From Verrucomicrobiales bacterium (GTDB lineage Bacteria > Verrucomicrobiota > Verrucomicrobiia > Limisphaerales > J093), in assembly GCA_015075445.1 (NCBI GenBank), contig JABTUJ010000025.1, forward strand, positions 1-64,000: 64,000 nt of DNA. Reading direction: 5' to 3'. Each line of letters starts with the position of its first letter. Positions within the stretch are counted from its first letter, which is position 1. The notes beneath the pieces are model-generated. The model had not been told where the DNA came from. It made no database searches and saw nothing but the letters and a program-made list of their open reading frames with translations. The translations under genes and the position numbers were made by a program. Shown one piece after another: positions 8,263 through 17,070 of this stretch.

Positions 8263-9879
8263 ATGTCAAATCCACTGCCTAACGAAAATGCCACTCAGCG
8301 TTCCGGCGGCACGCCGGGAACTGCGGGGAGACCAACGGCCTGTCGTCGCCGGTGGTTGCTGGCGTGCCTTGCGGGCTTGGGGCTCGTGGCGTTGGGACTG
8401 ACGATTGAGCACGTCCGCGGGGCAGCCAGCCTGCGAGCCTGGCGCGAGGCCATGCGCGCCCGGGGGGAGCCGCTGACATTGGCGGAGCTCTTGCCGCCGC
8501 TCCGGGAAGGTCGAACGCCGCTCTCGCGGTCCGCCATCGCCGCGCTGCTTCGGTTGGATGACCTCGAGCCCCTCGCTGACTCCTCCTATGGACCGGGCCT
8601 TCTCTATCTGGCTCCGGGGCAGGTGCGGTCGGTCTGGGCTGAACTCGACACCGAGCAGACTCCGTGGGGCACGAACACGTGGAAGCAGTTGGAGGAGATC
8701 TTGGCCCAGGTATCCGAACCCCTCGGTGTGCTTCGGGAACACCTTGCCAACCGGACCTGGACCGCGGCTAGGGAGGATCCCTCCAAACCCGAGCCCCACA
8801 CCTCGATGACGTTCCGCTTGATTTCTGCCGCCGTTGCCCTTCGCGCGGCCGTCCAGGTGGAACTGCACCGGCAGCAGTTGGATGCGGCGCTGGAGAACCT
8901 GTTGGCCTTGGTGGCCCTCCCAGAGGACGGGCTTGCCGGGCGGGGGGCTGTGGGTCACGTCGGCTTTCTCGCGCTCAACCACATCGCGGTTCCGACAACG
9001 TGGCAGGCCCTGCAAGCGGCGGGTTGGACGGACGCCCGGTTGGCCGCGGTACAAACCGCTTGGGAGCGCAAGCGGTTCCTCGAGGAGACCGCCCTCTGTT
9101 TCGCGATCGAGCGGGCGATGACAAGTGCCGGGACGTTTGACAAGCTGCGCGCAGACTTGGGCACGGCGCTCCGAAGCGCCCCGAACCTGATCCTCCATCG
9201 GAGTATGACGGCCCCGTCAGCCAGTTTGCTGTCGACCTCGGACCGAGGGCGGTGGCAGCGCATCGGCAGCCGCGGGGTCGAGCTGGCGGCCTATCCGGTC
9301 GGGGTCATCTGGCGGATGGCATGGCTCGACCAGGACGAGTTGTATTACTGCAGGAGCCTGCAGGAGGGGATCGAGCGGGTGCGCCTGGTTGCCGCCGAGC
9401 GATCCGTCGCCGCTGCCGAGGCGCAGGCGAAGCGCGGCTCCCAGTCGATTGCACCTTTCCAATCCGCTGCCCAAAGCCTGGAAGAGTCCGGCGCCGCCCT
9501 CGACCGGGTGCGTTATTGCGCTTCGCAGGCCCTGCTGCCCAAACTCGAATCGCTCGTGGGCGCGGCCTGTGAGCTGGAAACCCTGCGGTCGATGATCGTG
9601 GCGGCGGTCGCGTTGAAGCGCCATGAGCTGCGCTACGGCGGGTTGCCCGCGGACCTCGCCGCGTTGGTGCCGGAGTTCCTCGCCGCGGTTCCCGTGGACT
9701 ACCAGGACGGGAAGCCGATGCGCTACCGCGCGCGGCCCGACGGAACGTATCTCCTCTATTCGGTGGGCGATGACGGTCAGGATGACGGCGGGGTGGCGGA
9801 GGCGGCGGTGCCCTCCAGCGAGCCGCCCACGCTCACGGGAGGTCGCGACTGGGTCTGGCCGGTGGCCGCCGCGCGGTGA
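8263..9879 (+). CDS. Membrane-anchored hypothetical protein with pseudopilin-like C-terminus
   Basis: This is a 538-residue protein with one clear N-terminal transmembrane segment (near residues 29-46) and a long, mostly helical exported part rich in Ala and Leu. The last 80 residues (GGLPADLAALVPEFL, then YLLYSVGDDGQDDGG) resemble the C-terminal motif of type II secretion pseudopilins, a pattern found at the end of many exported verrucomicrobial proteins. The start is supported by a strong Shine-Dalgarno AGGAGG 8 bases before the ATG. No enzymatic motif is recognised. Confidence 0.7.
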   Translation: MSNPLPNENATQRSGGTPGTAGRPTACRRRWLLACLAGLGLVALGLTIEHVRGAASLRAWREAMRARGEPLTLAELLPPLREGRTPLSRSAIAALLRLDDLEPLADSSYGPGLLYLAPGQVRSVWAELDTEQTPWGTNTWKQLEEILAQVSEPLGVLREHLANRTWTAAREDPSKPEPHTSMTFRLISAAVALRAAVQVELHRQQLDAALENLLALVALPEDGLAGRGAVGHVGFLALNHIAVPTTWQALQAAGWTDARLAAVQTAWERKRFLEETALCFAIERAMTSAGTFDKLRADLGTALRSAPNLILHRSMTAPSASLLSTSDRGRWQRIGSRGVELAAYPVGVIWRMAWLDQDELYYCRSLQEGIERVRLVAAERSVAAAEAQAKRGSQSIAPFQSAAQSLEESGAALDRVRYCASQALLPKLESLVGAACELETLRSMIVAAVALKRHELRYGGLPADLAALVPEFLAAVPVDYQDGKPMRYRARPDGTYLLYSVGDDGQDDGGVAEAAVPSSEPPTLTGGRDWVWPVAAAR

Positions 9880-9885
9880 GGAACG

Positions 9886-9960
9886 AAAAGCGGTGCTGGA
9901 AGACGCCGCACTCCAGACGCGTCGCGCGGGCCCGACGTTTCGCTCCGGGGTTGAGCGGGG
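9886..9960. repeat. Dispersed repeat family R2, diverged or partial copy
   Basis: The segment begins ACGAAAAGCGGTGCTGGAAG and continues with CGCACTCCAGACGCGTCGCG. It matches the left half of the approximately 110-bp elements at 17568, 19793 and 19917. It fills the gap between the hypothetical gene and the MFS transporter. Confidence 0.7.
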
Positions 9961-10034
9961 TTCGGGGCCCCGGCGCGGCTTTCCCAACTTGCCAAAGGGA
10001 CGGTCGCTCCCTAGGGTCCGGGCACCAATCGCAT

Positions 10035-11486
10035 ATGAGCTCCTCAATTCGCTTGCGCCTCTCGGTGATGATGTTTTTGCAGTACGTCATCTGGGCTGCG
10101 TGGTACGTGACCATGGGCCGTTACCTGGGGGGGCAGTTGAATTTCACGCAGGAACAGATCGGGTTGGCCTACAACTCGACGGCGCTCGCTGCGATTCTCT
10201 CGCCGTTCTTCGTCGGGATGGTGGCCGACCGGTTTTTTGCGACCGAGAAGGTGCTGGCGGCGCTGCATGTGGTGGGCGGGTTGCTGATCCTGGCGCTCTC
10301 GCAGGCGACGACCTTCGCGACGTTCTACCCGCTCCTGATCGCGCACACCCTGTGCTACATGCCGACGTTGGCGCTGACGAACTCGATCTCGTTTGCGCAG
10401 ATGAAGGATCCGGGCAAGGAGTTCCCGAGCATCCGGGTGCTGGGCACCATCAGTTGGATCGTGACCGTCTGGGCGATCGGCCAGGTGGCGAGCACGGAGC
10501 GGTTTGCGGGGTTCGACGTGAACACGCCGGTGCCGTTTCAGGTGGCCGGGGTCATGGGCATCCTGATGGGCCTCTACTGTCTCACGCTGCCGCACACGCC
10601 GCCGCGGGCGAAGGGGGAGAGGGTGACGGTGCGGGACGTGCTGGGCCTGGAGGCGCTGAAGCTGCTGAAGGAGCGGTCGTTCGCGGTGTTCATCGTCAGC
10701 GCCTTTCTGGTCAGCATCCCCCTGTCGTTCTACTTCAGCTTTGCGCCAGTGTTCTGCGGGGAACTGGACATGCCCAACGCGACGGGCAAGACGGTGCTGG
10801 GCCAGATCTCCGAGATCTTCTTCCTGCTCGTGATGCCGTGGTTCTTTGTGCGGCTGGGGGTGAAGTGGATGCTGGTGGTGGGGATGCTGAGCTGGGGGGT
10901 GCGGTATCTGTTCTTTGTGCTGGGCTATAACACGGGCGATCTCTGGCCGTTGTACCTGGGCATCATCCTGCACGGGGTGTGCTACGATTTCTTCTTCGTG
11001 ACCGCCTACATCTACACCGACCAGAAGGCCTGGGACGCCATCCGGGCCAAGGCGCAGGGCTTTATCGCGCTCGTCACGCTCGGGGCGGGCATGTTTGTGG
11101 GCACCACGCTGTCAGGCAAGATCGTCGGCCACTACAGCTTCCCGCAGGTCGAGCCGGCGAAGTTCCAGGTGGTGAAGCCGGAGACGTGGGTTGCCGGCAA
11201 CTTCGTGGCCTGGGACGAAGGCAACCAGCGGGCCTACGGCCGGATCGTGGCGTTGCAGAAGGACGTGACGCCGCCCACGGCCGAGGTGGCGGTGTTCGCG
11301 CGTGCCGAGACGGGTTTTCAGGAGAGCACCGAGAAGAGCGTGGTGCCGTTGACGGCCTTCCAGAAGCCGCTGCCCCGCTGGGACCGGATCTGGCTCATCC
11401 CCGGCCTGGGCGCGTTGCTGATCATGGCTTTGTTCATGGTGACCTTCCAGCACCGTGAACCCCCCAAGACCACCCCCAACCCCTGA
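10035..11486 (+). CDS. MFS transporter, nucleoside:H+ symporter-like
   Basis: The 483-residue protein has about 12 hydrophobic segments and resembles the NupG/XapB nucleoside-symporter branch of the major facilitator superfamily. Visible features are FLQYVIWAAWYVTMGRYL at the N-terminus, MVADRFFATEK after the second helix, and an insertion near the C-terminus (residues 375-430) that is hydrophilic. I chose the ATG at 10035 because the first membrane helix follows at once and the upstream reading frame is repeat-derived. The isomerase gene starts 4 bp after its stop, so the pair probably imports and processes a sugar or nucleoside. Confidence 0.8.
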   Translation: MSSSIRLRLSVMMFLQYVIWAAWYVTMGRYLGGQLNFTQEQIGLAYNSTALAAILSPFFVGMVADRFFATEKVLAALHVVGGLLILALSQATTFATFYPLLIAHTLCYMPTLALTNSISFAQMKDPGKEFPSIRVLGTISWIVTVWAIGQVASTERFAGFDVNTPVPFQVAGVMGILMGLYCLTLPHTPPRAKGERVTVRDVLGLEALKLLKERSFAVFIVSAFLVSIPLSFYFSFAPVFCGELDMPNATGKTVLGQISEIFFLLVMPWFFVRLGVKWMLVVGMLSWGVRYLFFVLGYNTGDLWPLYLGIILHGVCYDFFFVTAYIYTDQKAWDAIRAKAQGFIALVTLGAGMFVGTTLSGKIVGHYSFPQVEPAKFQVVKPETWVAGNFVAWDEGNQRAYGRIVALQKDVTPPTAEVAVFARAETGFQESTEKSVVPLTAFQKPLPRWDRIWLIPGLGALLIMALFMVTFQHREPPKTTPNP

Positions 11487-11490
11487 CCCC

Positions 11491-12438
11491 ATGCATGCAC
11501 CAACCGCCGCGCGGCTCAGTCGCCGCCGGTTCGTCCAGGGCGCCAGCGCCCTGGCCGCCGGCTTGGCATTGTCGCCCGCCTCGATCCCTGCGCTGCGCGC
11601 CGACTCGCGCAAGCTCCCGTTCATGATCTCCCTCGCCGAGTGGTCGCTCCACCGGACCTTGTTTGCGGGCCAGCTCGATCACCTCGACTTCCCCAAGGTC
11701 GCCAAGCAGGACTACGACATCGAGGCGATCGAGCTGGTGAACCAGTTCTTCAAGGACAAGGCGCGTGACACCGCCTATCTGGGCGAGTTCAAGAAGCGCG
11801 CCGACGGCCTCGGGGTGAAGATCCTGCTGATCATGGTGGATGGCGAGGGGTCCCTCGGCGATCCCGACCCCGCCCGCCGGAAGGCCGCGGTCGAGAACCA
11901 CCACAAGTGGGTCGAGGCCGCCAAGTACTTCAACTGCCACTCGATCCGGGTGAATGCCGACACCCGGGGCCAGGGCAGCTTTGAGGAGCAGATGGATCGG
12001 GCGGCGGACGGCCTGCGGCAGTTGGCGCAGTTCGCCGGAAAGCGGGGCCTCAATGTCATCGTCGAGAACCACGGCGGGCTGTCCTCCAACGGCGCCTGGC
12101 TGGCTGGCGTCATGAAGAAGGTCAACCTGCCCAACTGCGGCACCCTGCCCGACTTCGGCAACTTCCGGGTCAGCGACAGCGAGGAGTACGACCGCTACCA
12201 GGGGGTGACCGAGATGATGCCGTTCGCCAAGGCCGTCAGTGCCAAGAGCCATGATTTCGACGCCGACGGCAACGAGGTGCATACGGATTACCTGCGGATG
12301 ATGAAGATCGTGCTGGCGGCTGGGTACCGGGGCTACGTGGGGATCGAGTACGAAGGCCAGCGGCTCAATGAGCCCGAGGGCATCCGGGCCACCAAAGCCC
12401 TGCTCGAACGCGTCCGGAAAGAGGTCCAGTGGACGTAG
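11491..12438 (+). CDS. Tat-exported sugar phosphate isomerase/epimerase-like protein
   Basis: This 315-residue protein belongs to the xylose-isomerase-like TIM-barrel superfamily. The N-terminus SRRRFVQGASA is a twin-arginine signal, so the protein is exported folded. Barrel signatures include AEWSLHRTLF, VIVENHGG (a metal-binding Glu region), LPDFGNF, AKSHDFDADG and GYVGIEYEG. Substrates of such exported members are generally not known. It is placed 4 bp after an MFS transporter, which suggests one operon. Confidence 0.8.
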   Translation: MHAPTAARLSRRRFVQGASALAAGLALSPASIPALRADSRKLPFMISLAEWSLHRTLFAGQLDHLDFPKVAKQDYDIEAIELVNQFFKDKARDTAYLGEFKKRADGLGVKILLIMVDGEGSLGDPDPARRKAAVENHHKWVEAAKYFNCHSIRVNADTRGQGSFEEQMDRAADGLRQLAQFAGKRGLNVIVENHGGLSSNGAWLAGVMKKVNLPNCGTLPDFGNFRVSDSEEYDRYQGVTEMMPFAKAVSAKSHDFDADGNEVHTDYLRMMKIVLAAGYRGYVGIEYEGQRLNEPEGIRATKALLERVRKEVQWT

Positions 12439-12444
12439 CGAGGC

Positions 12445-12597
12445 ATGTGGGACCTGCTCAAAGAGTTTCTCCAGTTCCTCCGGCAGGAGAAGAAGTGGTG
12501 GCTGGCGCCGCTGGTGATTGTGCTGGTGGCGCTCGCCGCGCTGCTGATCTTCGGTTCGAGTTCGGGCATCGCCTGGGCCATCTATCCGTTCATGTGA
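12445..12597 (+). CDS. DUF5989 family small membrane protein
   Basis: This 50-residue protein has an amphipathic, basic N-terminus (WDLLKEFLQFLRQEKKWW), one transmembrane helix (about residues 21-37) and a short tail ending YPFM. The sequence matches the DUF5989 family, whose genes are usually adjacent to a NodU/CmcH carbamoyltransferase and an SxtJ membrane protein, exactly as here. The start follows the upstream stop by 6 bp and the next gene starts 3 bp after its own stop, so the set is an operon. Its role is unknown. Confidence 0.85.
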   Translation: MWDLLKEFLQFLRQEKKWWLAPLVIVLVALAALLIFGSSSGIAWAIYPFM

Positions 12598-12600
12598 GCC

Positions 12601-14433
12601 ATGCCCGGCTCGCCGCATATCCTCGGGCTCTCGGCTTACTACCACGATTCCGCCGCGGCCCTGCTTTCCGGCGGGGAGTTGGTCGCCGCCGCCCAGGAGG
12701 AGCGGTTCAGCCGGCGCAAGCATGACGACCGTTTCCCGGGCCAGGCCGTCGCCGCCTGCCTGGCCAGCGCCGGGCTGCGCCCGGACCAGTTGGACGCCGT
12801 CGTCTTCTACGACAAGCCGATCACCAAGTTCGCGCGGATGCTGGAGAGCTTCCTCGCGGTGGCGCCCGCCGGTTGGCGCGTGTTCCCACGCGTCCTGCCG
12901 GGGTGGCTGGCCGAGAAGCTCAACCTGCGCGGCACCCTGCGCGAGGAACTGCCCGGGCTGCGGCCCGACTGCCCGATCCTCTTCACGACACATCACCAAG
13001 CCCATGCCGCCAGCGCCTTCTACCCGTCGCCCTTCGAGTCGGCGGCCATCGTCACCGTCGATGGTGTGGGCGAGTGGGCCACCACCACGATCGGCGTCGG
13101 CCAGGGATCGGAACTGACGCTGCTCAAGGAGATCCGGTTCCCGCACTCGCTCGGGCTCCTCTACACCGCGTTCACGGGCTACTGCGGCTTCAAGGTGAAC
13201 TCGGGCGAGTACAAGCTCATGGGCCTCGCCCCCTATGGCGAGCCGCGTTTCGCCGACGCCATCCGGAGCGAGTTGCTGGATCTGAAACCAGACGGCTCGT
13301 TTTGGCTGAACCTGGATTACTTCGCGTTCCTGCGAGAGCTGGCCATGACGAACGAGCGGTTTCACCGCCTGTTCGGAGGGCCGCCCCGTGCGCCCGAGGC
13401 GCCGTTGGAACCGCGCCACATGGACCTCGCGCGCTCGATCCAGGTGGTGACCGAGGAAGTCATGCTCCGGCTGGCGCGTCACGCGCGCGAGGTGACCGGG
13501 CAACGCCATCTTTGTCTGGCCGGGGGCGTGGCCCTGAATTGCGTCGCCAACGGCCGCCTGCACCGCGAACGCCTCTTCGATCGGCTCTGGATCCAGCCCG
13601 CGGCCGGCGATGCCGGCGGTGCCCTCGGCGCCGCGTGGGCGGCGTGGCACGGCCATTTCCGCGGCGAACGAACCCCGCACGCGGACGCGCGCCGACCGGA
13701 CGGCATGCACGGGGCGTTGCTCGGGCCGGCCTATCACGACAGTGAAATCGAGGTGGTGCTGCAGTCGCACGGCGCGGTGTACGAGCGGCTGGAACGCGAG
13801 GCGCTGCTCGACCAGACCGTGCGGTGGCTGGCGGCGGGCAAGGTCGTGGGCTGGTTCCAGGGCCGCATGGAGTTCGGCCCGCGCGCGCTCGGCAACCGCT
13901 CGATCCTCGGGGATCCGCGTTCGCCGACCATGCAGTCGGTGATGAACCTCAAGGTGAAGTTCCGGGAGTCGTTCCGGCCCTTTGCCCCGATCGTCCTGCG
14001 GGAGCGCGTGGCGGAGTACTTCGAGCTTGAGGACGAATCGCCCTACATGATGCTGGTGGCGGGGCTGCAGCCGCGTCTCCGCCGCCCCGTGTCCGCCGGA
14101 CTCCACGGGCTCGAGTTGCTCCACGCCGAGCGCTCGACGTTGCCGGCGGTCACTCACGTGGATTACTCGGCGCGGATCCAGACGGTGGACGCCGGGCGCC
14201 ACCCGCTGTTGTACGCCCTGCTCGAACGTTGGGAGAAGGCCACGGAATGCGCCGTCCTCGTGAACACGTCGTTCAACGTGCGCGGCGAACCCATCGTGTG
14301 CTCCCCGGACGACGCCTACCGGTGCTTCGTCAACACCGAGATGGATGCGCTGGTTCTCGGGAGCTTCTTTCTGGATCGGCTGGCGCAACCGCAGCGCGCG
14401 GTGACCCGGCGGGTAGCGCCGCAGGCGGACTGA
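12601..14433 (+). CDS. Carbamoyltransferase, NodU/CmcH/TobZ family
   Basis: This 610-residue enzyme transfers a carbamoyl group from carbamoyl phosphate (through carbamoyl-adenylate) to a hydroxyl of a sugar or secondary metabolite. The Kae1-like N-terminal domain shows ILGLSAYYHDSAAALL, the metal-binding HHQAHAASAFYPSPF and VDGVGEW; CLAGGVALNCVANG follows in the middle. The C-terminal YrdC-like carbamoyltransferase part holds QGRMEFGPRALGNRSIL and NTSFNVRGEPIV. The length fits the family. Flanking DUF5989 and SxtJ genes suggest a membrane-linked modification of a glycan or lipid; the acceptor is unknown. Confidence 0.9.
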   Translation: MPGSPHILGLSAYYHDSAAALLSGGELVAAAQEERFSRRKHDDRFPGQAVAACLASAGLRPDQLDAVVFYDKPITKFARMLESFLAVAPAGWRVFPRVLPGWLAEKLNLRGTLREELPGLRPDCPILFTTHHQAHAASAFYPSPFESAAIVTVDGVGEWATTTIGVGQGSELTLLKEIRFPHSLGLLYTAFTGYCGFKVNSGEYKLMGLAPYGEPRFADAIRSELLDLKPDGSFWLNLDYFAFLRELAMTNERFHRLFGGPPRAPEAPLEPRHMDLARSIQVVTEEVMLRLARHAREVTGQRHLCLAGGVALNCVANGRLHRERLFDRLWIQPAAGDAGGALGAAWAAWHGHFRGERTPHADARRPDGMHGALLGPAYHDSEIEVVLQSHGAVYERLEREALLDQTVRWLAAGKVVGWFQGRMEFGPRALGNRSILGDPRSPTMQSVMNLKVKFRESFRPFAPIVLRERVAEYFELEDESPYMMLVAGLQPRLRRPVSAGLHGLELLHAERSTLPAVTHVDYSARIQTVDAGRHPLLYALLERWEKATECAVLVNTSFNVRGEPIVCSPDDAYRCFVNTEMDALVLGSFFLDRLAQPQRAVTRRVAPQAD

Positions 14434-14458
14434 ACCTCACAAGCGAACGGCCGATGCG

Positions 14459-14860
14459 ATGAAGCTTCGCCTCAAGGAAGACCCGCGCGAGTGGCGCAAG
14501 TTCGGACTCAGCTCCTCGTTGGTGTTGGCGCTGATCGTCGGGTTCCTCTGCTGGCGGCGGATGTTGCCTGGGGAGGGGGCGGTGCCGGTGCTGGCATTGC
14601 TCGTGGTCACGGCCGTGCTGGCGGTGGTTCGACCCGCGTGGTTCCGTCGGCCTTACCGGGCCGGCATGCGGCTGAGCCATCTGCTGGGTCGGATCATGGC
14701 CCCGGTGATTCTGGGGCTGATCTTCTTTCTTGTGCTCACCCCCATGGGCCTCGTGCTTCGCTGGCTGGGCAAGGACTTGCTCGGGTTGCGGCGCCGTCCC
14801 TCGGCCACGAGCTATTGGCAGCCAGCGTCGGGCTCGGGCGATCTGAACAAGATGTTTTGA
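14459..14860 (+). CDS. SxtJ family membrane protein
   Basis: This 133-residue protein has three hydrophobic segments (about residues 17-33, 41-57 and 78-97) separated by short loops, with a basic N-terminus and a polar C-terminus. It matches SxtJ-like proteins that neighbour carbamoyltransferases and DUF5989, and it follows the carbamoyltransferase by 25 bp in the same direction. SxtJ is named from the saxitoxin cluster but is widespread outside it; the function is not established. Confidence 0.8.
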   Translation: MKLRLKEDPREWRKFGLSSSLVLALIVGFLCWRRMLPGEGAVPVLALLVVTAVLAVVRPAWFRRPYRAGMRLSHLLGRIMAPVILGLIFFLVLTPMGLVLRWLGKDLLGLRRRPSATSYWQPASGSGDLNKMF

Positions 14861-14915
14861 ACCGAACGGCCCGAAGGGACCGGTTTCCTGGAGCCAGCCC
14901 GGGCGGGAGGGAGTG

Positions 14916-15902
14916 TCAGGGGAGAGTGCCCGGGGTGGCCACGAGCCAGGTCGAAGCGGCGGTGACCGACCATGCGACAGGCTGGGCGCTCGCCGGCAGG
15001 AGGGCGAACTGGCCGGGCTTCAGGACCAGGCTTTCCCCGCTTGCCGGGTGGTCGAGTTGCACGGCGCCAGACACGACCCCGACCACCGCGACGCGTTCGC
15101 CGGATCCCAGGCGGCCGTCTGCCGCAGTCGCCCGGTGTTCGGTCACGGAGAACAAGGGATGGGCCAGCAGTGAACATTGCTCCACCGGCCCGTCCGCCTG
15201 CCAGGCGGCCTGGATCGGACGAGGCGCGAAGTCGTCGAAGTCGATGCAGGCGAGCGCCTGTGCGAGGTGGAGTTCGCGCGGGTGGCCGTCGGGGCCGACA
15301 CGGTTCCAGTCAAACACGCGGTAGGTGGTGTCTGAATTCTGCTGGATCTCGAAGATGACGAGGTCGGTGCCGAGGGCGTGGATCCGGCCGCTGGGGAGGA
15401 ACAAGGCATCGCCGGCCTGCACGGGGACCGGATGGATGCATTCGGCCACCGTGCCGTCCTGCAGCCGCTGCTCGAACTCGGTGCGGGACACTCCCTCTTT
15501 GAGCCCGGCACACAACGTGGCGCCGGGTGCGGCCTGAGTGACGTACCACAGCTCGCTCTTGGGTTCGCCGCCCAGTTGCGCCGCCAGCCGCGCCGGCGGG
15601 TGGACCTGCACCGACAGAATCTCACGGGCGTCGAGGATCTTGACGAGCAAGGGAAAGCGGCCTTGGGGAGCGGTGGCGGCGCCCAGCAGGGCGGGGCCGT
15701 GTTCCGCGATCAGCCACCGCAGGCTCCGGCCCGCGAGCGGGCCATTCGCGATCAGGCTTTCGTCGCCCGGCCGGTCGCTGATCTCCCAGGACTCGCCGAC
15801 GGGCTCGCCGGGCGGCAAGGACTTGCCGTAGAGCGTGGCCAGGCTGCGCCCGCCCCAGAGGCGGGGCTTGAGCCGGGGAACGAAGACGAACGGATACAGC
15901 AT
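14916..15902 (-). CDS. manA: Mannose-6-phosphate isomerase, class I
   Basis: This 328-residue cupin-fold zinc enzyme interconverts mannose-6-phosphate and fructose-6-phosphate, feeding GDP-mannose for glycans. Zinc-ligand motifs are visible: LSVQVHP (Gln and His), KSELWYV (Glu) and a later His in GRIHALG. The catalytic-site region QNSDTTYRVFDW is conserved. The N-terminus RLWGGRSLATLYGK is typical. It converges with the sxtJ gene and is preceded (at 15908-16023) by an intergenic inverted repeat. Confidence 0.88.
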   Translation of the reverse strand: MLYPFVFVPRLKPRLWGGRSLATLYGKSLPPGEPVGESWEISDRPGDESLIANGPLAGRSLRWLIAEHGPALLGAATAPQGRFPLLVKILDAREILSVQVHPPARLAAQLGGEPKSELWYVTQAAPGATLCAGLKEGVSRTEFEQRLQDGTVAECIHPVPVQAGDALFLPSGRIHALGTDLVIFEIQQNSDTTYRVFDWNRVGPDGHPRELHLAQALACIDFDDFAPRPIQAAWQADGPVEQCSLLAHPLFSVTEHRATAADGRLGSGERVAVVGVVSGAVQLDHPASGESLVLKPGQFALLPASAQPVAWSVTAASTWLVATPGTLP

Positions 15903-15907
15903 GGGCT

Positions 15908-16023
15908 AGGAGGCGTATGGAGCGTAGGCGCCGACGTGAGGAGGCGTATGGAGAGTAGGCGCCGACGGAGAGCGTTTTTGGGCCAGGGGGAACACCACTT
16001 CGCCTCCTCACGTCGGCGCCTAC
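15908..16023. repeat. Intergenic inverted repeat, family R3
   Basis: A perfect 23-bp inverted repeat lies at 15924-15946 and 16001-16023; its inner core is GCGCCGACGTGAGGAGGCG. The sequence GAGGCGTATGGAGNGTAGGCGCCGAC occurs twice in the left arm region (from 15910 and 15942). It sits between manA and accA. It resembles dispersed repeats rather than a terminator, because no T-run follows either arm. Confidence 0.8.
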
Positions 16024-16062
16024 GGTCGGTCGCAGCTTCATGCCGAGCATGAAATACCCGCG

Positions 16063-17070
16063 CTAGGCGGCCACCGGCGTGGGGACGGCCGGGCCGGCCG
16101 AGGGGGGATGGGTTTCTTCGAAGCGCCCCATGGCGCGGTACTTCGCGTAGCGTTGCTGGAGGAGTTCAGGGAGGGGCAGGGCCTGGAGTTCGCGGAGATG
16201 CTGCCGCAGGTGCTTCTTCAGGTTCGCCGCCGCCAGCTCGGGGTCGTTGTGCGCGCCGCCGAGAGGTTCGGGCACGATGGCATCCACCAGCCCCAGTTCG
16301 AGGAGGTGCCGCGCGGTGATGCGGAGGGCTTCGGCCGCGCGCGGCGCGGCGGCCCGGTCCTTCCAGAGAATCGCAGCACAACCTTCGGGGCTGATGACCG
16401 AGTAATAGGCGTTCTCGAGGATTAACACGCGGTCGGCCACGCCGATGCCGAGGGCGCCGCCCGAGCCGCCCTCGCCGATGACGACAGCGAGCACGGGCAC
16501 TTCGAGCAGGGTCATCTCGCGCAGGTTCACCGCGATGGCCTCGGCGATGTGCCGTTCTTCGGCGCCGACGCCGGGGTAGGCGCCGGCCGTGTCGATGAGG
16601 GTGATGATGGGGAGACCGAACTTGCTGGCCAGGCGCATGAGCCGAAGCGCCTTGCGGTAGCCCTCAGGATGGGCCGAGCCGAAGTTGCGGCGGATGTTCT
16701 CCTTGGTGTCGCGGCCTTTCTGGGTGCCGATCACCAGGACCTTCTCGCCGTCGAGCTCGGCGAAGCCGCCGACGATGGCCTGGTCATCGGCAAAGGCGCG
16801 GTCGCCGCGGAGCTCTTCGAAGTCGCTGAAGGCAAGGCGCAGGTAATCGAGCGTGTAGGGGCGGCGGGGGTGTCGGGCCAGTTGGACGCGTTGCCAGGGG
16901 CTGAGGTTTTCGAAGATCTCGCGGCGGGTTTCGGCCAGCTTGCGTTCGATCTGGTCGATTTCCTCCTCGAGCCGCAGGCCGAGCGAGTGGGCCTCGGGAT
17001 GCTGGCGCAGTTCGTCCAGCTTGCGCTGCAGCTCGATGATGGGCTTCTCGAATTCGAGGTGGTTCTTCAT
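16063..17070 (-). CDS. accA: Acetyl-CoA carboxylase carboxyltransferase subunit alpha
   Basis: The 335-residue AccA forms the carboxyltransferase with AccD and makes malonyl-CoA, the first step of fatty-acid synthesis. Signatures are AFADDQAIVGG, GDRAF, the oxyanion region GEGGSGGALGIG, and YYSVISPEGCAAILWKD. The N-terminal helical segment (LELQRKLDELR-type heptads) is typical. The ATG at 17070 overlaps the stop codon of the upstream response regulator in an ATGA junction, so the two are translationally coupled, an unusual partnership for accA. Confidence 0.93.
   Translation of the reverse strand: MKNHLEFEKPIIELQRKLDELRQHPEAHSLGLRLEEEIDQIERKLAETRREIFENLSPWQRVQLARHPRRPYTLDYLRLAFSDFEELRGDRAFADDQAIVGGFAELDGEKVLVIGTQKGRDTKENIRRNFGSAHPEGYRKALRLMRLASKFGLPIITLIDTAGAYPGVGAEERHIAEAIAVNLREMTLLEVPVLAVVIGEGGSGGALGIGVADRVLILENAYYSVISPEGCAAILWKDRAAAPRAAEALRITARHLLELGLVDAIVPEPLGGAHNDPELAAANLKKHLRQHLRELQALPLPELLQQRYAKYRAMGRFEETHPPSAGPAVPTPVAA

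Noticed and set aside
11434..14388. A 984-codon minus-strand frame opposite the isomerase and carbamoyltransferase genes
   Set aside because: Composition rich in His, Arg, Glu and Gln is typical of antisense frames, and the plus-strand genes have clear family motifs.
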